From: Siphonobacter curvatus
GTDB lineage: Bacteria > Bacteroidota > Bacteroidia > Cytophagales > Spirosomataceae
DNA: 64,000 nucleotides
Reading direction: 5' to 3'
Assembly: GCF_002943425.1 (NCBI RefSeq)
Contig: NZ_PTRA01000003.1
Coordinates: 335,971 to 399,970 of the forward strand
Shown in pieces: positions 25,593 through 35,551 of the stretch. Position 1 is the stretch's first letter; each line of letters begins with the position of its first letter. The position numbers were made by a program, and so were the translations under genes. The notes under the pieces were generated by a model, which saw only the letters and a list, made by a program, of their open reading frames with translations, was not told the DNA's origin and ran no database searches.

Positions 25593-28500
25593 CTAGGTTT
25601 CCAGCACGCGGTGGCGGGGCAGAAAGACGTCAAATTGTGCACCGGCCCGACTTTGAGCGGTAATGAATCCCCCGTGGTTTTCGGCTACTTTTTTACAGAT
25701 CGCTAGGCCAATGCCCGTACCCGTTTGCCCCGGATCGAGTCGCTTAAAAAGGGTAAATAACTGAGCGGCGTAAGCTGGATCAAAGCCCGGACCGTTGTCC
25801 TTGAGGCGTAAACATACGTAATCGGTCGAGAGTACTTTTACAGTCGTGGGGAGTACGGGTGAAGGGTCGTAGCTAATTTGAATGCGGGGACGGTCTTCGG
25901 TGAATTTTAAGGCGTTGCTTAGTAAGTTACTAAGCAGCTGGTTGATTTGTACGGGAATCGCCAGGAGCCGGGGAAGCGGAGCGGGGCACTCAATCTGGGC
26001 ACCTTTTTCGGCGATCAATGCTTCAAAATCCCGTAGTACCTCGGCGAGTACCAGGTTGAGATCCGTTTCGGTGAAAAGCTCGTCGGGCTGCGTCAAACGC
26101 GAAAACTGCAGGAGATCTTTAATGAGCTGGGACATGCGATCGGCCGATTGCATGATCTTTTCCAGGTAGGCCTGACCTTGTAACCCAGCTACTAAGTGCC
26201 GGGTTTGCATAAGGTTGGCAAAGACCTGGATTTTGCGGAGGGGTTCTTGTAAGTCGTGACTCGAGATGTAGGCAAACTGTTCCAGTTCTCGATTGACCCG
26301 CCACAGCTCCTGATTAGCAATTTCGAGCTTCTCGGTACGCTCGACGACCCGGTCTTCTAAATCCGTGGCCAGGTGTTGTGCCCGCTGTCGGGCGATAACC
26401 AGGGGCGTAATTTCGTGGGCAATGGCGATAATGCCCGTAGGCTGGCCCGATTCTTCGCGTAGGGCTTCCAGGGTTAATTGTATATACACGGGCGTATCGC
26501 GGCCCGCCAGGGTAAGGGGAATTTCCCGGGCCACGTACCCTTCCCCGCTGGCGTATACCTGGCCCATGATCGGTCCAAAGCCTTGGTTGTTGAGCTCGGG
26601 TAAAGCCTCCAGTAAAGGAAAGCCGAGTACCTGATGGGCCTGGCGCCCCCATAGTTGGAGCATAGCGGCATTGGCCACATCCACGATATACTCGGGGCCG
26701 GCATAAATGGCAATGGCCACGGGGGCCTGTTCCACCAGCCGCCGGAGTTGCTTGGCGGCAAACAAACGGGTTTTCGAAATTTTAATTTGGGCCCGGATTT
26801 TCGTGAGCAATTCTTTGCTGGAGAAGGGTTTCACTAAATAGTCATCGGCACCCGCCTCCAACCCATCAATGCGGGCTTCTTCGCCCGCTCGGGCAGAAAG
26901 AAAAATCAGCGGAATAGCCTGCGTAGCGGGGTTCGCCTTGAGCAGGGTCAGTAGCTGCTTACCATCCATGACGGGCATCATCAAATCACTCAGCACTAAA
27001 TCAATGGGGTGGGCGTGCAGCTGTTGCAGGGCATCGGCTCCATTGGTAGCGGTTCGAATCCCAAAATAGGGCTTGAGTAACCGCACCAGATACTGTCGCA
27101 CGTCGGCGTTATCGTCGACGATGAGTACCGTCGTATGCGCATCTCGTTCGGGGTGCTCAGCGGTATGCTCGGGGATTTCCTCCTGGCCGAGAATACTACG
27201 GGCTTCCTCAAGGAAAGTACCGGCTAGTCCACTTATGCCGGGCTGAGCGGGGGTATCCAGGATGTCGCTGGCCGCTAAGTGTGCCTTTCCCAGGGGTAGG
27301 GTAACGATGAAGCTGCTTCCCTGGTGTTCAATACTTTCCACGCGGATCGAGCCCTGGTGCAGGTGCACGAGTTCCTGTACCAGCGAAAGACCGATGCCCG
27401 TGCCTTCGTGGGTACGCCCGCCCGCGTTTTCAACCCGGTGAAAGCGGTCAAACATGTGGGGTAGCTCACGAATAGGGATTCCTACCCCAGTGTCAGTTAC
27501 GCGAAGTACTGCCTGGTTCTGCTGCTGGCGTAAGGTGACGGTAATCGATCCCTGTAGGGTGTACTTAAAGGCGTTTGAAAGCAGGTTGAGGACAATCTTT
27601 TCCCACATTTCCGGGTCCACGTAGACGTCCGGCAAGGGGTCCAGCACCACGTTGAGTTGCATGCCCGCTTTTTCAATAATCGAGCGAAAGCTACTGGCTA
27701 GGTCCTGGGTAAGCGAAAAGAGGTCGGTGGCCTGAAAGTGGGCATGGGTTCGGCGTGCTTCAATGCGGCTAAAGTCCAGCAGGTTATTAACCAGCTTGAG
27801 TAGCCGTTGCGCATTGCGGTGAGTGGTTTCCAGATTCTGGCGTTGGGTCCAAGATAAAGACTCCGCCCGTAGTTCTTCCAAAGGCCCCAGCATGAGGGTC
27901 AAGGGCGTGCGAAACTCGTGACTGACGTTGCTAAAAAAAGCCGTCTTGGCTCGATCAATGGCTGCCAGGGCTTCGGCCTTTTTCTGTTCTTCCTGGTAGG
28001 CGTAGACGTTAGAAAAGGCCGTATTGATGGTATTGGCAAGCAAGGCGTAAAAATTCTGGTATTCCTGATCCAGCGCCCGCCGGGGGCTTACCCCCGCTAC
28101 GACCCAGCCCACCGGCTGTGCTTTCGTAGAAAGTACAATGGGAAGGACTACCGCCGTATGGACGGGCTCGGGAAATGCAGCTCCTTGAAAATTTCCCAAC
28201 CGATTCGGTACATCTTCCAGAACCGTTAGGGTAGAAATTTCGCTTAGCCATGACGGTTCGGTGAACGCAGGTAAGACTTGAGCGAAGGGTGCCGACTGGC
28301 TGGTGGCCATCAGCTGGACCCCGTCGGCTTGCCTTTCATAACAGAGTAAAAAGGGTAGGTCCAGGGCAAAGCTTTCATCGAGACCGCTTAGGGCCGCGTA
28401 AATATCCGGGTTGCTCTTGGCCTGACTCGTTCTGGTGGCCACATCCCGCAGCACTTGTGTTCGGCGGGCACTGAGCATCTTGTCAGTGGTTTCGGTAATG

Positions 28501-29036
28501 GGGTGAAAAATACCGCCCACCTCACCGGATTCGTCGCGGATGGGAGCGAAGGAAAAGGTCATGAAGGCTTCTTCCAGATACCCATACCGGTCCAAAAACA
28601 TCTGTTGGTCTTTAATGTAGGTACCCTCCCCCTGCTGACCTCGGGTAAAGGCATCTCCTACAACAGGCAAGGCCGTTTCCCAACAAATCCGGAAATTTTG
28701 CCCCATCGATTCGGGGTGCTTGGCTCCGCAAATAGGTCGGTAGCTGTCGTTGTAAATCTGAATCGTTTCCGGACCCCAGGCAATTAGGATGGGAAAGGTG
28801 GAGGATAAACATAAACTGACCGAAGTTCGAAGACTTTGTGGCCAGGTAGCCGGCGGCCCCAGCGGCGTTTTCGACCAGTCCATGGTCCGTATGAGTTCCC
28901 CCATGGCACCGCCACCGGATAAAAAGGATTGAGAAGATTCTAAGGGTGGATGTGAGGTCATCAAAGCTGATATGAAAAGCTGGGGGGAGTGGTCTTCCCG
29001 AAAAACGCCCGGGTGGGTTCTATTTTCTTTAACCAT
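25593..29036 (-). CDS. hybrid sensor kinase with two histidine-kinase cores
   Basis: A cytoplasmic protein of about 1147 residues. Order: PAS-like region (ELIRTMDWSKTPLGPPATWPQSLR), GAF-like region (about 185-345), HisKA (FFSNVSHEFRTPLTLMLGPLEEL, His about 372), HATPase (VLNLLSNAFKYT, GTGIGLSLV), receiver (DLVLSDLMMPVMDG, Asp about 683), PAS (about 735-880), a coiled-coil, then a second HisKA (YISSHDLQEPLRKIQVF, His about 925) and a second HATPase (LLSNALKFTED, GTGIGLAICKKV). The second core is of the phytochrome-like HDLQEPLR type. Whether both are active or one signals to the other is unknown. The ATG at 29036 follows a TTG; translation could also start about 26 residues in (MTSHPPLES). Confidence 0.88.
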   Translation of the reverse strand: MVKENRTHPGVFREDHSPQLFISALMTSHPPLESSQSFLSGGGAMGELIRTMDWSKTPLGPPATWPQSLRTSVSLCLSSTFPILIAWGPETIQIYNDSYRPICGAKHPESMGQNFRICWETALPVVGDAFTRGQQGEGTYIKDQQMFLDRYGYLEEAFMTFSFAPIRDESGEVGGIFHPITETTDKMLSARRTQVLRDVATRTSQAKSNPDIYAALSGLDESFALDLPFLLCYERQADGVQLMATSQSAPFAQVLPAFTEPSWLSEISTLTVLEDVPNRLGNFQGAAFPEPVHTAVVLPIVLSTKAQPVGWVVAGVSPRRALDQEYQNFYALLANTINTAFSNVYAYQEEQKKAEALAAIDRAKTAFFSNVSHEFRTPLTLMLGPLEELRAESLSWTQRQNLETTHRNAQRLLKLVNNLLDFSRIEARRTHAHFQATDLFSLTQDLASSFRSIIEKAGMQLNVVLDPLPDVYVDPEMWEKIVLNLLSNAFKYTLQGSITVTLRQQQNQAVLRVTDTGVGIPIRELPHMFDRFHRVENAGGRTHEGTGIGLSLVQELVHLHQGSIRVESIEHQGSSFIVTLPLGKAHLAASDILDTPAQPGISGLAGTFLEEARSILGQEEIPEHTAEHPERDAHTTVLIVDDNADVRQYLVRLLKPYFGIRTATNGADALQQLHAHPIDLVLSDLMMPVMDGKQLLTLLKANPATQAIPLIFLSARAGEEARIDGLEAGADDYLVKPFSSKELLTKIRAQIKISKTRLFAAKQLRRLVEQAPVAIAIYAGPEYIVDVANAAMLQLWGRQAHQVLGFPLLEALPELNNQGFGPIMGQVYASGEGYVAREIPLTLAGRDTPVYIQLTLEALREESGQPTGIIAIAHEITPLVIARQRAQHLATDLEDRVVERTEKLEIANQELWRVNRELEQFAYISSHDLQEPLRKIQVFANLMQTRHLVAGLQGQAYLEKIMQSADRMSQLIKDLLQFSRLTQPDELFTETDLNLVLAEVLRDFEALIAEKGAQIECPAPLPRLLAIPVQINQLLSNLLSNALKFTEDRPRIQISYDPSPVLPTTVKVLSTDYVCLRLKDNGPGFDPAYAAQLFTLFKRLDPGQTGTGIGLAICKKVAENHGGFITAQSRAGAQFDVFLPRHRVLET

Positions 29037-29060
29037 CAAAGACCTATTTTTGTTAAGGTC

Positions 29061-29090
29061 TCCCCGGTGGGATGTTCCCCGGTGGGATGT
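29061..29090. repeat. 15-bp perfect tandem duplication
   Basis: TCCCCGGTGGGATGT occurs twice back to back, followed by TCC. It sits in the leader of the double-core kinase gene, about 25-55 bp upstream of its start codon. Confidence 0.9.
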
Positions 29091-29231
29091 TCCTTAGTAA
29101 GACTCACGTTTGCTAGAGTCAGGATACTTCGCTGTAATCCCTAACCACTAAATACACAACTACTAGTAAAGAAACAGCAGTATACTATAGGACGCTGGCG
29201 GCCTTGAACCCCATACGATTCTTCCTACGCT

Positions 29232-29277
29232 TTTGTTGGCCTGAAGATACTCCAATTAATTGGAGAATAAAATCCAA
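29232..29277 (+). promoter_or_regulatory. putative promoter of a small RNA, shared element
   Basis: TTTGTTG (29232-29238) lies 18 bases before TAATTGG (29257-29263), resembling the TTTG/TAnnTTTG layout of Bacteroidota promoters. The 20 bases AATTGGAGAATAAAATCCAA (29258-29277) recur with two changes at 35848-35867. CTCCAATTAATTGGAG (29250-29265) is a perfect palindrome. Confidence 0.35.
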
Positions 29278-29514
29278 GAAATACTATTGAATGCGGTAAG
29301 GGGAAGTTCGTGTTTTGTACCTGCATTCGTGGAAAGCCCCAGGGTTAATGATTTAATCTCTGGGACGTAACCCTTGGGATTTCTCATCCGAGTCTCCGCT
29401 TCGGGCCAGCGTATGGGGCCGGTCAGGCCTTGGATGGCTGAGCCCTAAACTCCCAGTTGTTTTCTGGACTCAATCGAACGAACCCCAAAACCCGCCCTGC
29501 TTAGCGGGTTTTTT
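29258..29514 (+). ncRNA. candidate structured non-coding RNA
   Basis: No open frame explains this stretch, but consecutive stems can be drawn. GAATGCGGTA (29289-29298) pairs with TACCTGCATTC (29318-29328) with one bulge. CCCCAGGGTTA (29337-29347) pairs with TAACCCTTGGG (29368-29378) with one mismatch. CATCC and GGATG then enclose a GC-rich section rich in GGCC. An intrinsic terminator at 29487-29514 closes the unit. It resembles none of tmRNA, RNase P or SRP RNA that I can recall. It could be an sRNA, or a leader element whose gene has been lost. The 5' end is a guess. Confidence 0.4.
29487..29514 (+). terminator. intrinsic terminator after the candidate RNA
   Basis: AAAACCCGC (29487-29495) pairs with GCGGGTTTT (29504-29512) followed by further T. 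No protein gene precedes it on this strand, so it must end an RNA transcript. Confidence 0.8.
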
Positions 29515-30307
29515 AGCTATGCGTTTGAAAATCAAGCAAGCGTTAGCAACGATAGATGAAGTATTTTGTATGCAGGTCTTTGTTTACCTTTGATACAGGT
29601 GCCCAGGGCTTCTAAAGAAATCCCATACCTACTAAACCAAGGAAGGGGGGAGGGTGCGGCGGCTGGGTAAGCGTACGGCAAGTGGCCCTGAATACGGGCT
29701 GGAAATGAGAAGGAGACCAAGATTCTTTCGTCGCTGCTGACCATGACGAACCCTTACTCGACGTGTTGATGTAGGCAAACGCTGCTTTTGATTAGGATGC
29801 TCGAGGCTACTGCCGGAAGAAAAATCAGGAATCTAAGCGGGAACGCTTGGGTCAGGCCTGAGTCGCTCGAATCGGACCGTAGGAGGCTTCCCAATTTTGT
29901 ACTCGTTCTCTGCTTGCCTTCCTTGGCCGTGTTAATTCAGCTGGTCTTGAAAATGAATCTTGACTCCCGATGAAATGCTTCTGGTTGCCGACGTTTACCC
30001 AAGCCGAAGTTCCTAGCGCTAGTAGCACAGGCCTAGTGCCGCTTATGCTTTTCTTCTTACCCACGTAAAAAAAGGAGGTCCGCTTTCAGGTTAACCCGTG
30101 TTAGTCTTTGTCCTGTCTTCTAAGGATCCGCAGACCATGCACGCAAGGTTGTTTTTTCAAACCAAATAAGCGGCTTGGCTTCAAGAAACGGGATTGATTA
30201 CGAGGGTTTATCCCGTAGAAATCCGGCTTATAGCCGTGGGAACCTGTATGGGATTAACCTGGGTAAGCGGGCAGTAGCACTTAACAGAAGAAAATTAGTA
30301 GCGAAGA
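29515..30307. other. 0.8-kb region without recognised gene
   Basis: The short frames on both strands (60-70 codons) have no family resemblance. It contains the leader and promoter of the propeller kinase, but I could not assign sites. Confidence 0.5.
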
Positions 30308-33300
30308 ATGCGAGGAAAAAGGCGGTTAATTGGCTATTGGTACGTGTGGCTTCAATGCCTTAGCTTAGGGAGCATGGCCCAAGAGAAGCCTAGTGCCCTG
30401 GCGTATCATCAGGAGCATTTTACCGATGCCAGTGGGCTGCCTCAAAACAGCGTGAAGACGATTACCCAGGATGCCGAAGGGTTTATTTGGCTGGCAACGG
30501 AAGGAGGGCTGGTTCGTTACGATGGAAGGGTATTTAAAATCTACGATCGTACGAAACTCCCCTTGCCGAGTGATCGCATTCTTACGCTATTTAACCAGGG
30601 TCCCCGTTTATATGCACTAACGCAGGATAAAGCGTACGTTCGCATTGAAAATCGAACGGCCCGGATCGATACCAACTTTGAAAAGACGCTGGATAGGCAA
30701 CCCTTTCTAAGAGCCTACGTAACCGCTCGGATGGCTACGGGCGTAACGGATCAGTTTGTACCCATCCAGGCGGATGAATCCTATGGTTTAGCCGCCGGTC
30801 AGCAAACGTATTACTTGTATCGCCGGGGGCGGGTCGAATGTTGCCAGGCTGGACAAAAAACCAGGTCTTTTGCCACCCGGGCCGTCGCTCACCTGGGCCG
30901 CCTGTTCTGCCTAGATCAACAACTCTACTACTGGAATCCTTCGGGAACGTTTACCTGGGTGCGGCCGGAGGGATCGGTTCCCGAAGAATTACGCGGCGAC
31001 ATCCGTCATCATCCCGCCTACCGGCACCACAAGCACGAATGCCGCGTGTACTGGAATCCCTTAACGGGTCAGGGGGCCGTTTATTTACGGGAACACCTGT
31101 ATCGCTTAACGCGTAGCGCCTCGGGTGCCTTACACACGCAATTGCTGCTGAGTCAGTTTGATTGTGTGGCCGAGGACATTGGTAGTTTTTATTATCACAA
31201 TGCCACGGGCTCCATTTTTCTGGGAAGCAAGACCCGGGGCTTGTATGTCTTTTCCCGCCAGTACTTTTCTTCCCTGGTTTTTCCCAGTAGTGCGTCCGAT
31301 AATGTCTACTACGCGCAGGTTCCTTTTCAAGGCCAAACCGTCCTTTCGGCCCAGGGCAATATACTCGGTCTTACGCCACCCGCAGGTTCCATACGTCCCC
31401 TTTTAAAGCGACTCACCCGAACGGATAATAAAAGTCTGTTGATTCGCGACCAGCGAAAGAACCTATGGGTGAAAGACCGGACCGAGCTCTATTGCTTAAA
31501 TCCGGAGGGTACGCAGATGAAAGGTCGTTGGCAGGCTCCTGATGTTATTACGGGTTTGTACGCGGGGGCGGATGGGCGAATCTGGGTGGGGGTGCGTAAT
31601 GTCGGCTTATTTACGCTGAATCCGCGCCAGACCCAACCCCGACTCGCCTTATTTCAACGTATGGCTCTTCAACGCATGAGTGTGCTGGTCCAGGAGTCCA
31701 AGGACTATCTGTGGCTGGGTACGGGAAAGGGCCTCTACCGCGTGCAACTGTCGCAACGGCGTTTGGATACGCTGCTGCAGGACACCCCGATACGGAGCCT
31801 CTACCTGCGCCGACCGGGAGAACTCTGGGGTACGACGGATGGTCAGGGATTCTTTCTGCTGAAGCAAGGGAAATACACGTCTTTTCCGCTCGATGCGCAC
31901 TTCTATTTACGCAACGCCCACTGCTTGGTGCAGGATCAGCATGGGTGCTTCTGGATTCCTACGAATAAAGGTCTTTTTCAGACCTCTATCCAGCAATTAC
32001 TACATTATGCGGCGGGAAAAACGGAAAAAGTGTACTATCGCCATTACGATACGCAGGATGGTTTGTTAACCAATGAATTTAACGGGGGTTGCCAACCCTG
32101 TGGGCTCTTGCTACCCAATGGGTACATTTCACTGCCGTCTTTGCAAGGAATGGTTTGGTTTAATCCCGACAAGATTCCTTCGTCTTCGGCCAAGCAGCCC
32201 TTATTTATTGATCGTCTGGCCGTAAACCGGGTACCCCTGTCGGTGCGAGATACCTTGTACGTAAAGTCAGGACGACAATTTTTGGAATTGGATCTGATTA
32301 GTCCTTACGCTGGAAATTTGCATGCACTAGCCTACGAGTACCGCTTGGAAGAACCCAACGCGGAAGTACCACCCTGGGAAACGTCTTATACGGATCAACT
32401 CAAGCTATTGCATCACTTCTCGGCCGGATCCTGTTGGCTGGTCATTCGACAAGTCGATGGCATGGGGCGACCCCACCTTCGAAAACGCCTGCTGTTAATC
32501 ATTGAGCCGCTCTGGTATGAGTTAGGCTGGGTAAGACTGGGTCTGGTGGTTTTGCTAGCGGTGGCCATTCAGGGCTTGGTTCACCTGAGAACCCGGTTAT
32601 TGGAGCGTAACAACAAAGTGCTACGCTTGCACGTGGCCAGGCAAACCCGCCAATTGCGTCATACCTTACGAGAACTGGAAAGCTTTAAAGAGGAGCTAAA
32701 CTGGCAGATGATTATTCAGGACCGATTCCTTAAGGTCATTAGTCATGACGTTCGTACGCCCCTAAAGTACTTACATCGGGTAAGTCGCCTGTTGCGAGAA
32801 GGGCTAGAAAAAGAACCTACCAAGCCTGATCTTTTGGAAACCAGCCGTACCATTGAGCAGTCTTCGGCTCAATCCTATCGCTTAATGGATTCTTTGTTAG
32901 CCTCCATCAAGGCACAAATGGAGCCCGGTATGGAGCAGCCTGTGGATGTATCGGCACTCATTGCTGCCAAGGTTGCCTTATTTCTACCCATTGCCGAGGC
33001 CAACCAAACCCGGCTTCTCAACACGGTGCCCGCCGGCTTATGGGTAAAAAGCAATCAGGTACAATTAGAAATCATTCTCCATAATGTGCTCGACAACGCC
33101 GTGAAAGCGTGTTGGGAAGGTCTCATTCAAATTTCTACGGAACCCTGGCAAGAAGGAATCCGGCTATTCATTGAAGATACGGGCGGTGGTATGCCGCAAG
33201 CCTTAGTGGAGTGGATTAACTCCGAGCGTAATCGCCAGGAGCTTTCCCGGCAGACACCCGTGGGTTTGGGCCTGGTGCTGATTAAAGAATTTACGCATTC

Positions 33301-33376
33301 GTTGAAGATTCCCACGCGCGTGCGTAGCCATTCCAGCGGAACCATTTGGGTATTTGACTTAAAAGCACCTTCGTAA
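30308..33376 (+). CDS. two-component propeller sensor histidine kinase
   Basis: A 1022-residue sensor. After a signal region (MRGKRRLIGYWYVWLQCLSLGSMAQ) come regulator-propeller repeats (LPQNSVKTITQDAEGFIWLATEGGLVRYDG; LVQESKDYLWLGTGKGLYRV; LVQDQHGCFWIPTNKGLFQT). A Y_Y_Y-type domain follows (about 630-725, LAYEYRLEE), then one membrane helix (about 740-762), a coiled-coil, HisKA (KVISHDVRTPLKYL, His about 812) and HATPase (ILHNVLDNAVKACWEG, EDTGGGMP, GLGLVLIKEF). Unlike classic hybrid regulators it ends at the kinase, with no receiver or AraC domain. The convergent LuxR-type regulator may be its partner. In this family the periplasmic propeller often senses glycans. Confidence 0.9.
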   Translation: MRGKRRLIGYWYVWLQCLSLGSMAQEKPSALAYHQEHFTDASGLPQNSVKTITQDAEGFIWLATEGGLVRYDGRVFKIYDRTKLPLPSDRILTLFNQGPRLYALTQDKAYVRIENRTARIDTNFEKTLDRQPFLRAYVTARMATGVTDQFVPIQADESYGLAAGQQTYYLYRRGRVECCQAGQKTRSFATRAVAHLGRLFCLDQQLYYWNPSGTFTWVRPEGSVPEELRGDIRHHPAYRHHKHECRVYWNPLTGQGAVYLREHLYRLTRSASGALHTQLLLSQFDCVAEDIGSFYYHNATGSIFLGSKTRGLYVFSRQYFSSLVFPSSASDNVYYAQVPFQGQTVLSAQGNILGLTPPAGSIRPLLKRLTRTDNKSLLIRDQRKNLWVKDRTELYCLNPEGTQMKGRWQAPDVITGLYAGADGRIWVGVRNVGLFTLNPRQTQPRLALFQRMALQRMSVLVQESKDYLWLGTGKGLYRVQLSQRRLDTLLQDTPIRSLYLRRPGELWGTTDGQGFFLLKQGKYTSFPLDAHFYLRNAHCLVQDQHGCFWIPTNKGLFQTSIQQLLHYAAGKTEKVYYRHYDTQDGLLTNEFNGGCQPCGLLLPNGYISLPSLQGMVWFNPDKIPSSSAKQPLFIDRLAVNRVPLSVRDTLYVKSGRQFLELDLISPYAGNLHALAYEYRLEEPNAEVPPWETSYTDQLKLLHHFSAGSCWLVIRQVDGMGRPHLRKRLLLIIEPLWYELGWVRLGLVVLLAVAIQGLVHLRTRLLERNNKVLRLHVARQTRQLRHTLRELESFKEELNWQMIIQDRFLKVISHDVRTPLKYLHRVSRLLREGLEKEPTKPDLLETSRTIEQSSAQSYRLMDSLLASIKAQMEPGMEQPVDVSALIAAKVALFLPIAEANQTRLLNTVPAGLWVKSNQVQLEIILHNVLDNAVKACWEGLIQISTEPWQEGIRLFIEDTGGGMPQALVEWINSERNRQELSRQTPVGLGLVLIKEFTHSLKIPTRVRSHSSGTIWVFDLKAPS

Positions 33377-33401
33377 GCCTTGGGCCTAGGAAGGTGCTTT
33401 T
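33361..33401. terminator. bidirectional terminator overlapping a stop codon
   Basis: AAAAGCACCTTC (33361-33372) pairs with GAAGGTGCTTTT (33390-33401). The left arm encodes the last codons of the kinase and the TAA lies in the loop. It serves both convergent genes. Confidence 0.8.
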
Positions 33402-33443
33402 AAACTTATTTCCTTTAGGTAGTAAATCTGCCTCCGAGCATCC

Positions 33444-34091
33444 TTACTCGGACTCATCCCGTTGGTTCACTTTAAAGAGGCTACTGAGTTGAAGCATATT
33501 TTGAATGTGGAGTTTCTCAAAGAGATTACTCTTATGGGTACTCACCGTAGAAATGTGCACATTGAGAAGGATGGCGATCTCAGAGGTACTCTTTCCCGTC
33601 AGCAATAATTGGGCGATTTCTCTTTCCCGCTTGGATAGGGATTGAATCGCCGGCGTATAGGTACCTCCGGAGGACATCACCTGATGCAGGCTTTCTTCCT
33701 TCACGTGTTGGCTCACATATTTATGATTGGCTAGTATGGTCTTTACGGCCCGCTCAAACTCTTGATTAGAGGCATCTTTCGATAAATAACCATCCGCACC
33801 GGCCTGCATAAAGGTCATGGCATACAAGCGTTCCTCGTAGCTGGAAAAGATGAGTACTTTCAGGTCCGCTTGTTTGGCCTGTAGTTTCGAAATCATCGCT
33901 ACGTTGTCTCCGCCGGGAATATGAATATCCAGGATCGCCAGGTCAAAACGCTGCTGTTCGAGTAAGGATAAGGCTTTTTTAAAGGTTTCGGCTTCCGAGA
34001 TAACCACAGATGGAAGGAACGATTTTAACAAGTGTTGAACGCCATGCCTCACAATGGAATGATCATCAGCAATGAGAATGGAAAACATCAT
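33444..34091 (-). CDS. LuxR/NarL-family response regulator
   Basis: A regulator of about 215 residues. The receiver (FSILIADDHSIVRHGVQHLL) has phospho-Asp in LAILDIHIPGG, Ser/Thr in IFSSYEER and Lys in YLSKDAS. The C-terminal LuxR HTH reads LSKREREIAQLLLTGKSTSEIAILLNVHISTVSTHKSNLFEKL. The tandem ATG ATG at 34086-34091 is the likely start; upstream codons in the frame have no family match. LuxR regulators usually pair with HisKA_3 kinases such as 23251-24045. Adjacency instead favours the propeller kinase. Confidence 0.9.
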   Translation of the reverse strand: MMFSILIADDHSIVRHGVQHLLKSFLPSVVISEAETFKKALSLLEQQRFDLAILDIHIPGGDNVAMISKLQAKQADLKVLIFSSYEERLYAMTFMQAGADGYLSKDASNQEFERAVKTILANHKYVSQHVKEESLHQVMSSGGTYTPAIQSLSKREREIAQLLLTGKSTSEIAILLNVHISTVSTHKSNLFEKLHIQNMLQLSSLFKVNQRDESE

Positions 34092-34627
34092 TAATAATGG
34101 TTTAACAAAGGGATAAGGTATTGGGTTAAGAATAATACATGCAATAAACGCAGACCATACACGTCCGAAAAAAAATCGAATGGGATCTTTTCGTGGGCTC
34201 ATTCACCTGCTCAGGTAAAGCCGTTTTAGGTAGGGTGATCGACGGTACTGAAGGGTTGACAGTCTCTGACTAGAAAAGAAGGATGCTGGGGCAAAACGGC
34301 ATCTAGTCTCTAGGGAGTAATAATCTTTATAAAAGATCTTCCGCTTGTATACTGGTAAAGTGGGTATAAAGATAAGGTAATCCTTGCAGAGAAAAAAGAA
34401 GCACTTGATAAAGCGTAATAATCCGATTGCCTTGATTTTTCAAGTATAGGTTTTAATGCTGGTACCGTAAGCCATGTGCTTCGTTTGTTTACGTATAAAC
34501 AAAATGAAAAAATTGATTCATTTTATTTGGTACAGGCTTTATCTTTAGGCCCTCTTTCGTACTCTTTTAGAGGAAAGAGATCGCGAATTAACCCCGTATT
34601 AATACCCACCTTAACTAATCCATCCAG
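34092..34627. other. intergenic region, divergent promoters
   Basis: AT-rich, about 0.5 kb, between the response regulator and a hypothetical gene. The overlapping 115-codon plus-strand frame at 34476-34823 is less convincing than the one annotated next. Confidence 0.4.
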
Positions 34628-35224
34628 ATGTCCGCCGATCCATCTGCTGGCTCCGTACGTCGTTTCACAAAACAGCGTGCCGAAAGCCCCAAAAGCCCTC
34701 CGCTACCGCCCGCTGGGTCAAGCGATCCTTCCCGTCCCTTGCAACCTTGCTTTGACCATCCAGACCCCGCCGAAGCAAAAGAGAATTACTTGTCTTTTCT
34801 GGTTTTTCTTTTGTTTGGTGTAGGGGTTTTCGGCTCATGCTATGTAATTTCTTACGAAGATTTTCAAATAAAAGCGGCTAAACAGGCCGAATCCATTCAC
34901 CTGGATCAGGTGCACCATTTGGTGCAAGCTCATCAGCTAAAACAAGCGCAGGCCTACGCGGATTCTGTGCTGATCCATAGCCCAGATGGGCAAAGGTTCA
35001 GCCGGTTAGCCGCTATTCGGGATAGCCTGACCTCGCTAAACAGAGTCCTGCTTCGGCATCGGTCTTGGCCAGATTCCCTTGTTTACCAATCGCTGCCTCG
35101 GCTAGTGCCTGCTCTAAGGGGAAGTTGGACTGGCTTAAGCTACTCATCTAACCGAACCTTGAAATTTACTAGGCGTCAACTACACGAAGCGGAAGGCTTT
35201 TTAACGACCCAGCGTGTTTTCTAG
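34628..35224 (+). CDS. hypothetical single-pass membrane protein
   Basis: A predicted 198-residue protein with a Pro/Ser-rich basic N-terminus, one membrane helix (about 54-75, YLSFLVFLLFGVGVFGSCYVI) and an extracytoplasmic helical tail (VHHLVQAHQLKQAQAYADSVLIHSPDG). No family was recognised and no strong ribosome-binding site is visible. The tail resembles a tetratricopeptide-like helical pair. The N-terminal 50 residues may not be translated. Confidence 0.45.
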   Translation: MSADPSAGSVRRFTKQRAESPKSPPLPPAGSSDPSRPLQPCFDHPDPAEAKENYLSFLVFLLFGVGVFGSCYVISYEDFQIKAAKQAESIHLDQVHHLVQAHQLKQAQAYADSVLIHSPDGQRFSRLAAIRDSLTSLNRVLLRHRSWPDSLVYQSLPRLVPALRGSWTGLSYSSNRTLKFTRRQLHEAEGFLTTQRVF

Positions 35225-35551
35225 CGCACTCAGACTGGTCTGTACGGGACTGGCGAGTTATCTAATTTGCATAGCCCAACTTTTCCTGCGTTTGAAATAC
35301 TTATTGATTGTTGGTAAAGAGGGTTGAATCGCACTGGTTTTAAATACAAAGTATGGTTTTACGAGCTACTAATACAGCTATTAAAAATACATTCTTCTAA
35401 TTTTATATGATTGTATTGATTAAAGTTAATTAGTTTGTTTTTGTATCTAATGTATGTCTATTTATCAGTCATAAGTATGTATGGTTTATTAGTTGAATAA
35501 TTGAGTAATAATTGGGTTTTTTATCATTTTTCCACCTTTAATACTATAGTT

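Noticed and set aside
29258..29514. Identification of the candidate RNA as tmRNA, SRP RNA or RNase P
   Set aside because: No tRNA-like ends, no GGAA-type SRP loop and no RNase P core sequences were found.
34476..34823. 115-codon plus-strand frame overlapping the annotated hypothetical protein
   Set aside because: Its C-terminal half overlaps a longer frame with a clear membrane segment, and its composition looks non-coding.
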